From assembly GCF_964340395.1 (NCBI RefSeq), contig NC_135567.1, forward strand, positions 13,816,591 to 13,880,590: a stretch of 64,000 bases of DNA, in the 5' to 3' direction. The translations under genes and the position numbers were made by a program. The DNA comes from Glandiceps talaboti. Taxonomy: Eukaryota > Hemichordata > Enteropneusta > Spengelidae. The notes beneath the pieces were generated by a model, which was given only the letters and a program-made list of their open reading frames with translations, did no database searches and was not told the DNA's origin. Every line of letters begins with the position of its first letter. The first letter of the stretch is position 1. Positions 34,196 to 45,435 of the stretch are shown here, piece after piece.

Positions 34196-34730
34196 TTTTG
34201 TTAACCTACATTTTGTACTTTGTACTTTCCCGCCGAAATTACTTCTGAACACAAATTTGTGTTTTTCTACAACTTTTTCATAAATTTCAACTTTATTTTG
34301 GATAACAAATAGAGAAATAATCATTGTTGACAACATAAACTGTATGACACCTTTACAAATTGAACATAATGCTCACTATTTGCACTTGCAACAAATTCTC
34401 ACCTAAATTAATTTACACATTTTTAATTTTTCTGTAACTTTTTCTTAAATTTCAACTTTATTTTAGATAAGAAATAGAGAAATAATCATTGTTGACAACA
34501 TATGAACATAATGCTCACTATGTGGACGTAAAACAAATTCTCACCAAAATTTGTTTACAAATATTTTATTTTTTGTAACTTTTTCACAATTTTTTACTTT
34601 ATTTTAGTCTAGAATCACAGAAATGATTGTTGTTGATCACATAAAATATATGAAACTTTTAGAAATTAAACAGAAAAGAGAGTGTGTGCATTCCCGCCAA
34701 ATTAGAAGTTACATAAAATTCTTGTTTTAG
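34195..34730 (+). repeat. R1 cluster, three forward copies
   Basis: AACTTTTTC followed by A(T/C)A(A/T)ATTTCAACTTTATTTTAGA-like text lies near 34267, 34436 and 34578, with CCCGCCGAAATT, TCACCTAAATTAATTT and CACCAAAATTTG upstream. AGAAATAGAGAAATAATCAT and TGTTGACAACATA follow the first two. Spacing is about 142-169 bp. Confidence 0.8.
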
Positions 34731-34784
34731 TGCAACTTCCACATAATTATTAATTATCATTGATCACATACATTTATCTTACTT

Positions 34785-34859
34785 TCTTTCTCTTTCTCTG
34801 TCAAAATCTCTCTCAATCTCTCAAAATCTTGCTCTCAAAATCTCAATCTCTCTCTCTCT

Positions 34860-34953
<94 letters not shown>

Positions 34954-34955
34954 AT
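34785..34955. repeat. (CT)n and (CA)n microsatellite
   Basis: TCTCTCAAAATC blocks grade into a pure (CT)n of about 70 bp at 34863-34932 and then (CA)n. The 80-residue frame across it is a serine/leucine repeat. Confidence 0.97.
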
Positions 34956-35284
34956 CAACAAATTTACCACATTTATTCTTCCTTAATTACATGGCCCTAT
35001 AGTTAAAACAAATATGATATTTCTCTGTCACAGCAAATACATAATTGATAGCAATTTTGTAATAAAATATGCATGAATTACAGATATATTGTAATTAATC
35101 ATGTCTATATCCTTGACTCTTCTTGAAATATTAATAAACCATAAATCATATTTAATATCTGTATTGTCATATCATTTATCATCATTTTTATCAACAGAAC
35201 ATCTGCCTATACTGCTTGACAAATTGTTGTATCGTATTTTATGTTGTGCGGTCACTGACTTCGTACAGTTTGATAGAAATTAAC

Positions 35285-35545
35285 GTATGTTTGGTCAAGT
35301 GCGAGTTAGGGCAATATAACACCAGTTACAGACGATTTGTATATGATGTTGGACAAATTAACATACGTACATTGTTTGTTTGTTTGTTGAAGTGTGAGTT
35401 GAGGCAATGTAACACTGGTTACAGGCGATTTGTATATGATGTTGGACAAATTAACATACGTACATTGTTTGTTGAAGTGTGAGTTGAAGCAGTGTAACAC
35501 TGCGGTTGCAGGTGATATAATGTTTGACGAATTAATGTATGTAAG
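35285..35545. repeat. ~93-bp tandem repeat, three units
   Basis: GATGTTGGACAAATTAACAT lies at 35345 and 35438, and a diverged GATATAATGTTTGACGAATT at about 35513. Each is preceded by AGTGTGAGTTGAGGCAATGT-type text and ACAGGCGATTTGTATAT. Three overlapping frames here are repeat-derived. Confidence 0.88.
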
Positions 35546-36235
35546 TTTGTTCAATCTAGTGCGGACCTGGAACGCAATGTATTTTTATAGGGGCGCTCGC
35601 ATCTGTAAAATACGCAAATCGTGCAAGGGCATCCTGGAGAAAACACTGCTTAACATTTTTTGCTTGAGAATATTTCATATTTTTATTAAATATTAATATC
35701 GACATTGTTATGAGAATGATTATTTATGGATTATGGATTATTCTCAATTCATGTTTGATTTATGTATTCCGGTGTTTATGGATTTGTGATTTATGATTTA
35801 TGAATTGCGGCATTTCTGAATTTTTGAGTGATGTGTCTCAAGTGATATATGTGTCTTAGATGTTATTTAGCTTCTTATTTAGTTTTTTTGCTATCTGCTG
35901 ACATTATTGATAAACACAGGAGACTTGTTGTCAAAAATAGATCCCTGGTGTGCCGTTACCACGGTAATTAGTGATAAAAATAAACATGTCCACATCAAAG
36001 AATTTTTCCGACTTACTCTCCAAAGTAAAGTCATGGTTCACCCTTACAATACAGATAGTCCCATGCCGTATCAGCATATTTGCATAGTAATTAACTAATT
36101 TGCATAAGTGCAATTTTCACCTCTTCACCTCATATCTGGGTAAGTTATTCATTTGTCAACACATATAAAGGGTGGATAAGGAAAAAATGAGATTGATTGT
36201 ATTTTTATTATTCAAGTTAAAGTTCATAATTTTAG
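35545..36235. other. Non-repetitive stretch with paired octamers
   Basis: No gene is seen. ATTTGCAT (the reverse octamer) occurs at 36078-36085 and 36098-36105, separated by AGTAATTAACTA, a homeodomain-type core. The stretch 35900-36110 is non-repetitive and could be conserved non-coding DNA. Confidence 0.4.
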
Positions 36236-36238
36236 AGT

Positions 36239-36330
36239 AGGTAAGATCCTTCACTGTAGTAGAAAAAGTCCTTGGCCTAGGGAGTCTTGCATGAAAAGTC
36301 CTTGGCATAGGAAGTCTTGCACAAAAAGTC
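36239..36330. repeat. ~28-bp short repeat
   Basis: AAAAAGTCCTTGGC(C/A)TAGG and AGTCTTGCA occur twice in full, with a third partial unit. The 63-residue minus frame shows it as ARLPRPRTF-type duplication. Confidence 0.8.
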
Positions 36331-36394
36331 CAGTAATGAACTTTCAAAACTAGTTTTAACTAGTTCATATATATTTTTATATAAATCAGTATGC

Positions 36395-36525
36395 CATTTC
36401 TTTCCATATATGGAATTTAGTTTTCCATATTTAGAAATATGCTAATTACTTTCAAACTAGTTTCTTGATATTTGCCTCTTCCTTTCCATATATGGAAATT
36501 TCTTTCCCATATATAGAAATATGTG
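36395..36525. repeat. Duplicated segment with two CArG boxes
   Basis: CCATATATGG, a perfect CC(A/T)6GG box (the binding motif of SRF-type MADS proteins), occurs at 36404-36413 and 36486-36495. Each is followed by a near copy (CCATATTTAG, CCATATATAG) and AAATATG. Spacing is 82 bp. The motif is perfect, but AT-rich repeats can produce it by chance. Confidence 0.6.
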
Positions 36526-36534
36526 TTGGTACCA

Positions 36535-36905
36535 CACTGTGGTATTTAACTCTAGAGGGCACATTTTGTGAGTATAGGTATATTGGGGGCCACTACACTG
36601 GTATTTAACTCTAGAGGGCGCATTTTCTGAGTTGGGTATATTGGGGCCACCACTGGTATTTAACTATAGAGGGCACCTTTTGTGAGTTGGGTATATTGGG
36701 GCCACTACACTGGTATTTAACTCTAGAGGGCGCATTTTCTGAGTTGGGTATATTGGGGCCACTACACTGGTATTTAACTCTAGAGGGTGCATTTTCTGAG
36801 TTGGGTATATTGGGGCCACTACACTGGTATTTAACTCTAGAGGGCGCATTTTCTGAGTTGGGTATATTGGGGCATCCTCACTGGTATTTAACTCTTGAGG
36901 GGGCA
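36535..36905. repeat. 57-bp minisatellite, seven units
   Basis: TATTTAACTCTAGAGGGCGC, ATTTTCTGAGTTGGGTATAT and TGGGGCCACTACACTGG repeat at 36543, 36602, 36657, 36713, 36771, 36828 and 36885. With a period of 19 codons, both strands stay open (100 and 109 residues), so these frames are artefacts. Each unit carries CTCTAGAGGGCGC, which resembles half of a CTCF site. Confidence 0.95.
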
Positions 36906-37900
36906 ATTGAGTTCTGTGCCACTTCATCGCTAGAAGGGCTTCTTGGTCAGTTGACAGATTTTGTGTACAACATACATCATTCTCACTAAACATTATTGAA
37001 TAAAGTTAAATATGTGCATAGGTATCAAACTCTCTTGTAGTTTGTAGCACCCTCTATATAAAGTTAGAATTACATTTCAAGTGAAGTCAGACCAGCCATT
37101 AGTTGTTTGTTTGCGGTGTAGTCATCACTCTGCGTGTGTGGGCAAGTAAGCTGAAACAACACCAGGATCTTTGAGGATAAGCAGCCGTAGCCCACAATGA
37201 AATTATCAAAAATCTTTTTAGATGATTCAACTATCTTAATAACAAACATTACAGTTACAAATGGAGGAGACCACTTTTTGGTCTCTCACTAAAATAAAAA
37301 GCAGAAAAGTTCACTGAGAAAAAATACGACTGATACTATTAATAGTGAGCTACTCTTACTCTGTACAATGGACGTTACTAATCATGCACACTTCAGTTAT
37401 GTGCAACAAGTCAGATCAGCACCTATGTTTACTCTAAAGCAAAATAAAAAAATAGGGTGTTTTTGATAACCCGACCGACGCTGGTTTTAAGTCACCAATC
37501 CTAAAAACATTTTATTAAACATTTTGAGACAAAAACATAAGAAATTCTTTGTCTTCTTCACCTTCATGCATGCCTGCTTTCTTTCCAAAGCGATGTCTGT
37601 ACATATTTCATCAAACTATCACAGAAGGGGTTTTCTGACCGACAGTCATTTGGTTTTGGAACAAAGCAATATTTTGCAAAAATAAAAACAAGATAAAATA
37701 TAATGAAATAAAATCCTGACCTACCTTCTCTATTTTCTGAGGCCATGCTATCAAAAAAACACAATTATTTTTTTCCCGCCTAAAAAAATGCATGGTGAAT
37801 ACGCATTGCTGAAACAAATTTAATGAGTAAACTGGCAGCCATTGTTGCACATTACAATGTCTGTTGACCTTAGTCTGTAGAAACCGTGTCGTTATTGAAA
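36905..37900. other. Non-repetitive stretch
   Basis: No gene is recognised. A 101-residue minus frame (37611-37916) and a 66-residue one overlapping it are Phe- and Asn-rich with no identifiable domain. TTTTTCCCGCCTAAAA near 37770 is an R1-like fragment. Confidence 0.4.
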
Positions 37901-38560
37901 TGCGTTGAACGTTCAACCGTACTTGTCAATGAAGCACGTTTAAAGTGTGAAACAAGTCATATGTCGTAGAATCGGACTCATTGATGAATCTTTTACTGTG
38001 GCGTACAAATGTCACAGTGTAGCCACTTTTGTACTTGTTACAATGTTACTTTGACGTGCTCAATCTATAGAATCATAGTCACTTGCGAAGCACGTTTAAC
38101 GGTCAAAACAAGTCAGGAAAGTCCAGCCGTTCTTGCGTTCATTTGTGTTCGGTGTCCTACTCGGTAGTCTTGTATTCATTGATGAAGTACGTTTAAACGT
38201 GTGAAACACGTCGTTTGTGCTCATTACGTACTCTTATGAAACGCAGTCACTGGCGAAGCACGTTAACGTTCAAAGCAAGTCAGGAAAGTCCAGCCGTTCT
38301 TGCGTTCATTTGTGTTTGCTATCCTACTTGGTAGTCTCGTATTCATTGATGAAGCACATTTAAACGTGTGAAACAAGTCGAACGTCCCATCCACTGATTT
38401 TGAACTCTTTTGAATCGCATCATTACTGAAGCACTTTTAACCTGCAAAATGTGTCGTTTTTTTGAACTCATTACAATATGCACGCACTTCTACTCGGTAG
38501 ACCGGTATTCATTCATGAAGCACGTTTAACGAAACAAATCATCCAGCCATCCTAGCCATT
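37900..38560. repeat. Degenerate array with 167-bp higher-order period
   Basis: CAAGTCAGGAAAGTCCAGCC, continuing GTTCTTGCGTTCATTTGTG, lies at 38109 and 38276 (167 bp). A shorter motif, GAAGCACGTTTAA, recurs at irregular 70-165-bp steps throughout (37931, 38095, about 38187, 38257, 38358, 38517). It is relatively CpG-rich. Confidence 0.75.
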
Positions 38561-38750
38561 TTTGTTGTCAGTTACTACAATACAATACATACACTCTAGA
38601 CATAGAGAAAACCATTGTGGAGTATATCACCTGAATAACATAGAGCACGGAAAGAAAAAGTGGGCATTATGCCGTTGTTTACATTTTTATAAACGGTACA
38701 TCCCTGAGTAGGTCGTTAAGTAGGATATTGACCTCGTAGAAAGTAGGAGC

Positions 38751-38770
38751 AGGTCATAGGTCATAGGTCA
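38751..38770 (+). promoter_or_regulatory. Triple AGGTCA with one-base spacers
   Basis: AGGTCA at 38751, 38758 and 38765, each pair separated by T, forms two overlapping DR1 layouts. DR1 is a known site for RXR, HNF4 and COUP-type receptors. It could equally be a three-unit 7-bp microsatellite. Confidence 0.35.
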
Positions 38771-38814
38771 TAGTGGGGCTGTAGGCGAGTACCAGTAATC
38801 AATCATATGGTACA

Positions 38815-39545
38815 ATATAAACACTTCGAGTTTATTTGTGACACAGTCTACCATTCATGGACGTCTCTGCCTTTAATACGGCTACTGTTACTGAGTGAAT
38901 GTGTTACTGTTTTCTTTAGCTTTAAATCAAAGGTCAGTGACACACTGTTATTGAGCCGAGCGTGTTGCTATTTTGGAATCTACTGTACTACTATTGTGTA
39001 TATGAAACTCTCTACATGCTTAAGATTTGCTGAGTTAGCAGGAACGGGAGGGGGAAGGGGTTAGCAGGAACTGGAGGGATGTAAGTCAATAGGGAGCGAA
39101 GGGATGTTAGTTAGCAGGAACTGGAGGGTGTTAGTTAGCAGGAACTGGAGGGTGTTAGTTAGCAGGAACTGGAGGGGGTTAGTTAGCAGGAACTGGAGGG
39201 TGTTAGTTAGCAGGAACTGGAGGGTGTTAGTTAGCAGGAACTGAGGGTGTTAGTTAGCAGGAACTGGAGGGTGTTAGTTAGCAGGAACTGGAGGGTGTTA
39301 GTTAGCAGGAACTGAGGGTGTTAGTTAGCAGGAACTGGGGGGACTAAATATCAATCAATATTTTTCATTTGTAACACAGTCTAACATTATGGATGTCTCT
39401 AACCCCAAATGAAAATCTAGTATTACTCAGTACAGTGTGTTACTGTTTTGGAATCTACTGTAGAGGCACTGTATGATAATGTGTGACTCTCTCTCTAAAA
39501 CTAGCCGAGTTAGCTAAAAAAAGTGGAGGGGGAAGGGGGAGGCTG
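38815..39545. repeat. ~240-bp duplication split by a 24-bp array
   Basis: The left half (38815-39033) and right half (39346-39545) share TTTGT(G/A)ACACAGTCTA, ATGGA(C/T)GTCTCT, GTGTTACTGTTTT, TTTTGGAATCTACTGTA and CGAGTTAGC blocks in the same order. The 24-bp minisatellite lies exactly between them. The 85-residue frame at 38807-39064 runs along the left half and is not recognised. Confidence 0.85.
39034..39345. repeat. 24-bp minisatellite, about 12 units
   Basis: GTTAGTTAGCAGGAACTGGA followed by GGGT repeats at 24 bp (for example 39131 and 39155), with one-base-shorter units (ACTGAGGGTG). The first units are diverged. Confidence 0.95.
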
Positions 39546-39862
39546 TCAAATTTTTCCCTATCAAAATTTTCAATTTGAAATATGAGTCAATCACTATATT
39601 AATATTATGGTAATAGTGCTTTTATATATATAACGACAAAATTTTGATATTAGTTGCCTTCTTAATATGGTTCAAATGTACCAAAAAGTTACAAAAAAAC
39701 CAGTTTTTGACATCGTCAACTTTGCACAATTCATAAGTAACAAATATTTCTATCAATTTTGACAACTGTAAATTTCTAATTTCCTAAAAGTTTACATAAA
39801 AACAGTAATTTCTGACAACCTATATTGGCGGGAAAGTGTTGGCTACTGAAGGTCAAAGGTCA
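39545..39862 (-). repeat. R1 reverse copy ending in a DR1 motif
   Basis: AAAGTTTACATAAAAACAGT, then ATATTGGCGGGAAAGTGTTG and GCTACTGAAGG follow the R1 order on the minus strand, with an older copy upstream (CAAAAAGTTACAAAAAAACC). AGGTCAAAGGTCA at 39850-39862 directly adjoins the R1 end and is a perfect DR1 sequence. Confidence 0.65.
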
Positions 39863-40129
39863 AGAAATGAAATAAATTTAACACACTTGAGTATATGGTC
39901 AGTCACACTTTGGCAGCTACAAACAAAACATGGTGTTGATATATGTTGATTTTGTCCACCTGTGGGTGTCGCGGAACACACGTTGCCTGTGTGACGTACC
40001 TAAGAGTTGCAACAATTCGTAACACCGCTATGATGCCATTCAACGTACGACTTTTCAGTCATTGACTGAAGACAAACAGAGCTAAGAGAATCTTCATAAA
40101 TCATATTCAGTGATTGTCAGTACGTTCAT

Positions 40130-40475
40130 ACCATTCACAAAATGGCTCAAATTTACCAAAAAGTTAAAGAAAAACTGTAGTTAGAAAAACTATAGTTTTT
40201 GACGATTTTTTTACGTTATTTTGTAAAAAAAATGTTGTGGATCAATAAATGTCATTAATTTCTACTAATTTCATCTAAAATAAAGCTCAGATTATCCCAA
40301 AATTTACAAAAAAAATTAGAGAAAAACTATAGTTTTTGACGTTATTTTGTAAAAAAAATTGTCGTGGATCCATAAATATAAATCATTTCTACAAATTTTA
40401 TCTAAAATAAAGTTCAGATTATCAAAAAAGTTACAAAAAAACAGTAATTTTTGGTGGCCAAGTGGTTGACACAAA
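40130..40475 (-). repeat. R1 reverse cluster, ~127-bp tandem
   Basis: CTAAAATAAAG lies at 40275 and 40402 (127 bp), with AAACTATAGTTTTTGACG and GTTATTTTGTAAAAAAAAT repeated in front of each and GTGGATC(A/C)ATAAAT between. This is a local tandem of the R1 core. Confidence 0.78.
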
Positions 40476-40479
40476 TCGT

Positions 40480-41050
40480 ATTTAGTGATCGTGTCTGTTC
40501 ATTCATTGAATATCATGACAGTTAACACGTAAATTAAATAGAGAAAACAAATAGAGACATATTCGGTGTCTTTAAAACGTGTACAGGCTGTCTACGAATA
40601 TTTAGTTAGGATTACCGTTTAATGACATTGAGAATAGTATGTTTACAATGTTTGTAAGACCCTGGTTACTGTGAATAAAAAAGGTGAAACTTGAAGATAG
40701 TGCCAATGGTATTGTAGCACAACTGTAGTTTGTGTAAAAAAAATTAAATGTTTATCCACATAACTATCCATCCCTATTATAATATTACCTGTGCAATAAT
40801 TTTACATTACTAGGGCTGTATCTTAGTTGCACTGGGGCGCTGCTCATGTGGTGACTATTCAACAAATTTTCGACTTTATTAGGACAAATAAAGTTTTTTA
40901 TTATTAATCCATATTTTCTGTTCAAAGACAATAACTTGGCTTGAGTATGGTATTGATATGTATAGTATTTTAGAATCTTTAGGTAATACTATTAATAGAG
41001 AGGGGAAATATGGTAACATGAATTGTTCTATATTTGATGTTTAAGATAAT
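40480..41050. other. Non-repetitive stretch
   Basis: No gene or array is recognised. Confidence 0.4.
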
Positions 41051-41059
41051 ATTTAAGAA

Positions 41060-41230
41060 CCTTAGTATTAAGTGGGGGAGGTCGAAATCTGGAAAAATAT
41101 TATGGTCAGATTACAACTTGTAAGGGGAGGAGGAGATCTGGAAAACTTATGTTCAGAGTACAATGTGAGTGGGCGATGAACACAATAAGTAGGGTGGGGG
41201 TCGGATTTTGGTTGAAAGAGGCACTTAAAA
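41060..41230. repeat. ~60-bp degenerate repeat
   Basis: GGGGAGGTCGAAATCTGGAA, GGGGAGGAGGAGATCTGGAA and AGTGGGCGATG alternate with ATGGTCAGATTACAA and ATGTTCAGAGTACAA. Two to three units. Confidence 0.65.
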
Positions 41231-41546
41231 TTTAACAGACCCACAGGAGAGTTGATTACCTTCACACTCCATTTAACTCACTCTAGTAATCTCCTTAATT
41301 AGTGGAAATTAAAGATCTTCATTAAGAAGATTTGTCTTAATTAAAATTCAAATCCTTTGTTTTACATTAATTAAATTAGGTTGTGCTGTCACAAGTGATT
41401 GATGGACCACTTTTATTGAAAGAGAATAAAACAAAGCCGGTGTTAATTGGAATGTTTTAGCATTCAGTGATGAGTCGTCTCGTGCTGAGTTTGTTAAATA
41501 GTGAATGTCAGTTATCTAATGGCAGAATTACTGAACAATCCGTCAT

Positions 41547-42175
41547 TTTTTGTAAGGGAGGGAAATCTAATTAAAATTTACAGTTTCCTATACATTCCGT
41601 GATTTTACTAAGGTTCTATAACCCTGGTAAGAAAGAAGGTGAAATCTGGTAAAATTTACAGTTTCCTATACATTCCGTGTTTTTACTTAGATTTTAGAAC
41701 CCTGGTAACAGAGAGGGTGAAATCTGGTAAAATTTACAGTTTCCTATACTTTCAGTGTTTTTACTAAGGTTTTAGAACCCTGGTAACAGAGAGGGTGAAA
41801 TCTGGTAAAATTTACAGTTTCCTATACATTCAGTGTTTTTACTAAGGTTTTAGAACCCTGGTAACAGAGAGGGTGAAATCTGGTAAAATTTACAGTTTCC
41901 CGTATTCAGTGTTTTTACTAAGGTTTTAGAACCCTGGTAACAGAGGGTGAAAGCTGGTAAATTTTACACTTTTCTATACATTCAGTGTTTTTACTAAGGT
42001 TTTAGAACCCTGGTAAGAGAGAAGGTGAAATCTGGTAAAATTTACAGTTTCCCGTATTCAGTGTTTTTACTAAAAGGTTTTAGAACCCTGGTAACAGAGA
42101 GGGTAAAATCTGGTAAAATTTACAGTTTCCTATATGTATTCGGTGTTTTTACTAAGGTTTTTAGAATCCTATGAA
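41547..42175 (+). repeat. 76-81-bp minisatellite, about eight units (related to the 74-bp family)
   Basis: GAACCCTGGTAACAGAGAGG, GTGAAATCTGGTAAAATTTA, CAGTTTCCTATACATTCAGT and GTTTTTACTAAGGTTTTA repeat, with starts at 41697, 41775, 41853, 41929, 42005, 42083 and 42164. The shared GAACCCTGGTAA and the hybrid first unit of the 17.5-kb array tie it to the 74-bp family. It decays gradually to about 42450. Confidence 0.95.
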
Positions 42176-42179
42176 ACGG

Positions 42180-43240
42180 AGAGGAAGAAATCAAATTTCA
42201 AAACAAACCAATGTCCTATATAATCATACACATTATCAGTACAATTGCTCTCAACCACATTATAAACAGTAGAGGAAATCTTATAAAATTTACCACAGTT
42301 TTAAGATTGACAGGTAACCATAGCAACACAGGAGGGTGAATCAAAGGATATTCACCCAGTTTCCTATATGTCTGATGTTTATAAGGTACTTCTAAAAAGG
42401 GGTAAAAATGTGATAAAATTGAACAGCTGAATGTTATGGCGTTAAATCATGCACTGGGAGTGACCCTGATATATTTCGCAGACATCACCTTGACAATATA
42501 ACTGACCACTTGATTGTTTACGCAAGGGGTGTTATCTAATAGTGCCCCATGACACTAATTGTTCTGGTAATCCATTGTTTAAACATTGGCATGTAAATGA
42601 ACCTGCGTCCCTATTCATTAATGGTATCAACCCCAGTCTAGAGTCAGTACGAATATTAATGAGATTTGCCACTGTATGTGTTGTATGTACTACGGATGTC
42701 TTGATAAAATATTTTCACCGTCTTGGTTCTTTCCGACATTTTGATGTCATGAGCAGAGAGTTCGTCAGTCGGATCATCGCTTGTGATTTGAAGAGTGTGT
42801 CAGGGTGTTTGTTCTGGGGTGTGTAACTGCCCCAGGGGATGGTGCAAAGTATAATGAATCTAAGTCCAACTCGACAGTGTCAGGTAGGTACTGTGATGTT
42901 GAAGTGTAGAGTGTGGTGTAGAACGATAACATTACAGTATAAAGATGCGTTCAAGAATTTGCAATTGTGATACGAAGGACGTACGTTGAAATTGTGACAC
43001 TGCAACTATCGGTATTGTCAACCCGGCTTCATTATCCGATGTTGTATGGTCTACATGTCAATAGTGTAAGCTTAATTAGTCCCATGTTTGTATACATGGG
43101 CTTAGCAGCTCCAGTGAAGTGGAACACAGCAAGCAATACTGTGCCTACGCACTCTCAGCTCTGTACATTATCATGGTATTGTAAATCGTTAGTTGCATAT
43201 CATATGTACTTTAGTAGTTAAAAGAATCAATATTATAGAC
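42180..43240. other. Mostly non-repetitive; unrecognised short frames
   Basis: Two plus-strand open frames, 94 residues (42542-42826) and 84 residues (42967-43221), lie outside arrays. Neither matches a family I know or shows a signal peptide, metal-binding cluster or coiled coil. No exon boundaries can be supported. Confidence 0.3.
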
Positions 43241-43243
43241 CAC

Positions 43244-43575
43244 CATACATCTCTAGAATTCTAAGCTTGTTGTTAGAACAGCTGTGTTTTCACTTTTGGT
43301 TTTCAATGTAATGCTCACACCCCACCCCCAACCCCACCCCCAACCCCACCCCATACATCTCCAGAATTCTAAGCTTGTTGTTAAAACAGCTGTGTTTTCA
43401 CTTTTGGTTTTCAATGTAATGCTCACATCCCACCCCCATCCCCACCCCACCCCATACATCTCCAGAATTCTAAGCTTGTTGTTAAAACAGCTGTGTTTTC
43501 ACTTTTGGTTTTCAATAATGCTCACACCCCACCCCCAATGCCACCACCATCCCCCACCCCCAACCCCATTACAAA
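43244..43575. repeat. 101-108-bp tandem repeat with C-rich tracts, three units
   Basis: CATACATCTC(T/C)AGAATTCTA, AGCTTGTTGTTA(G/A)AACAGCT and GTTTTCACTTTTGGTTTTCA, then CACCCC/AACCCC runs, start at 43244, 43352 and 43453. The 121-residue and 68-residue frames are repeat-derived. The C-rich blocks are i-motif/G-quadruplex prone. Confidence 0.95.
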
Positions 43576-43739
43576 GAGCCTACATGCAGTATTACATACA
43601 GGGACTGTGGTTACATATATGGAAAGGGCATTTTCTTGAAATAATTTAGAGATGTTTTTCTTGACATTCAGTACAGTTTTGCTTTTTTCCTGAATTCTTG
43701 TTGTTAAAAAGCTTAAACACAGATTTCAAATTTGGAAAC

Positions 43740-43850
43740 AAATTTTCTCTCAATTCTTAATCTCAAATCTCAATTCTCAGTGCTCAGTTCTAAGTTCCCA
43801 AATTCTTAATTCTTAATTCTCAGTTCTCAATTCTCAATTCCCCATGATAA
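43740..43850. repeat. TTCTCAA-type short repeat
   Basis: Permutations of CTCAATTCTCAGTTCTTAATT at about 7-8-bp steps. Confidence 0.85.
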
Positions 43851-43859
43851 TTCTAACTT

Positions 43860-44760
43860 TTAATATCACTAATTCATGATATTTTAAAGTGAACAATTAT
43901 AGAATTTAAAACATTATTTTAAATACAATCAAATTTACAGTAAATTTTATAAGAAAAATAATATTTATTACAAATCAATTCCAATTTCTTAAATAATTTG
44001 ATATAGATATTAATATTATAAATTTAATGAATTCAATACTATATATTAAATTGAAATATTAAAAAAAACCACCTTGATCACAATAAGGCCAAATAAATAA
44101 AAAATTGTATGGTTCTGATTACGCTCAAATTTAGAATAGTTGGGGTAGGTAGATTTCTTTATTTTATTTTATTATATATTTTTTTTCATGTGTGAGTGTC
44201 AAGTTCAGGGTTTCCATTCTTTCCCAAATGGTCTCTGTGTTGTTTATTTCTTCCTATCAGATGTACAGCCGTTACAGATTGGAAGAATAGTTTTATATTG
44301 TCTTTTTAAGTTGATGTCAGTTTCCACATCCACTATTTCTTGTGAGACTTCACAATTTTTGTGATTTTATTATTTTTTTCTTGAATACATAAAAAAAAGT
44401 TTAGGGTCGGCGTGAAAAACTAGGGGGGGTCAGGTATATGGAACCAAACAATTTTTTTTTTTAATTTAGGCCTTAAGTACAAATTCATTATCCAAAAAAA
44501 TGATATTTTTATAACATAGCAATTCCAGTAGTTGCCAAAAATAGTATTTCACAAATAATTATTTCTATAACTATTAATATTATAACATTTAATTAATTCA
44601 GTACATATTTTAATTTAAAATATTAAAAATAACACCTTGATGACAATTAGATACATATTGAATTTCATAACGCAAAAAATAATATTTCTTAATAATTATT
44701 ACTGTACGTTATAATATTAATAAATTTTCTTTCATATTACTGGCAACTTTCTTGGCAAAG
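43860..44760. repeat. AT-rich duplicated host region around an inserted element
   Basis: Sequence before the 44.09-kb element (AATTCAATACTATATATTAA, GAAATATTAAAAA, CACCTTGATCACAAT) is echoed after it (AATTCAGTACATATTTTAAT, AAATATTAAAAATAACACC, TTGATGACAAT), about 590 bp away. An old tandem duplication thus appears to carry the insertion in one unit. Confidence 0.55.
44085..44474 (+). mobile_element. 390-bp element with terminal inverted repeats
   Basis: The left end, AAGGCCAAATAAATAAAAAA then TTGTATGGTTC, pairs with the right end (reverse complement AAGGCCTAAATTAAAAAAAA, TTGTTTGGTTCC). The interior carries TTCCCAAATGGTCTCTGTGT, TCAGATGTACAGCCGTTACA, CTTGTGAGACTTCACAATTT and AGGGTCGGCGTGAAAAACTA. 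No open frame of note, so it is non-autonomous. A reversed, one-end-truncated copy lies at 47218-47554. Family not recognised; target-site duplication not resolved. Confidence 0.8.
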
Positions 44761-45028
44761 ATGCCTGCATGCCTGCTTGTATTGAAGTTGTAGTTTTGAG
44801 CTTAATACATTTCACACACCAAAAATATAATGACCTTGACATTGGCACAGACCCTGAACACTTATTGTTGAGTTATGAGTGATACATACCAGGGTAATAT
44901 GTTTGTATTAAGTGGCATATATGACATAGGGCAGATATATCGGTCATAATTTTATTTATTTAATAATATTATGTATTATGATACACTGTTGTATGTGATC
45001 ACCATTTATTACATTTACTTGTTATTAA

Positions 45029-45085
45029 GTGTGTGTGTGTATGTGTGTGTGTGTATGTATGTGTATATATGTGTCTGTATGTATG

Positions 45086-45119
<34 letters not shown>

Positions 45120-45435
45120 TGTATGTATTTATGTATGTATGTATGTACGTATGTACGTATGTATGTACGTACGTACGTACGTACGTACGTACGTACGTAG
45201 GTATGTATGTATGTATGTATGTATGTATACAGGTATATGTATGTATGTATATATGTATGTATGTATGTATGTATGTACTACTGGTATGTATGTATGTATG
45301 TTATTGTATGTGATTGTGTATGTCTACGTATACATCTGTGTGTGTCTCTGTCTGTCTGTGTCTGTCTCTGTGTCTGTCTCTGCAGTGTCTTGTGTCTGTG
45401 TGTGTGTCTGTACTTGTACATCTGTGTGTGTGAAA
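45029..45435. repeat. (TG)n and (GTAT)n microsatellite
   Basis: TG runs, then long (GTAT)n with a (GTAC)n patch at about 45166-45198, then TGTC/TG-rich text. The 156-residue frame (44971-45441) and two smaller ones are Tyr/Val/Cys/Met repeats and are not genes. Confidence 0.97.

Noticed and set aside
36664-36993. Overlapping 100- and 109-residue repeat proteins on opposite strands
   Set aside because: They arise from a 57-bp array whose period is divisible by three; openness on both strands argues against coding.
42542-42826. 94-residue frame as an exon or small gene
   Set aside because: Sequence looks protein-like by composition, but no domain, splice junction or homologous repeat supports it.
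43284-43649. 121-residue Pro/His-rich frame
   Set aside because: It follows the 101-108-bp tandem repeat with C-rich tracts.
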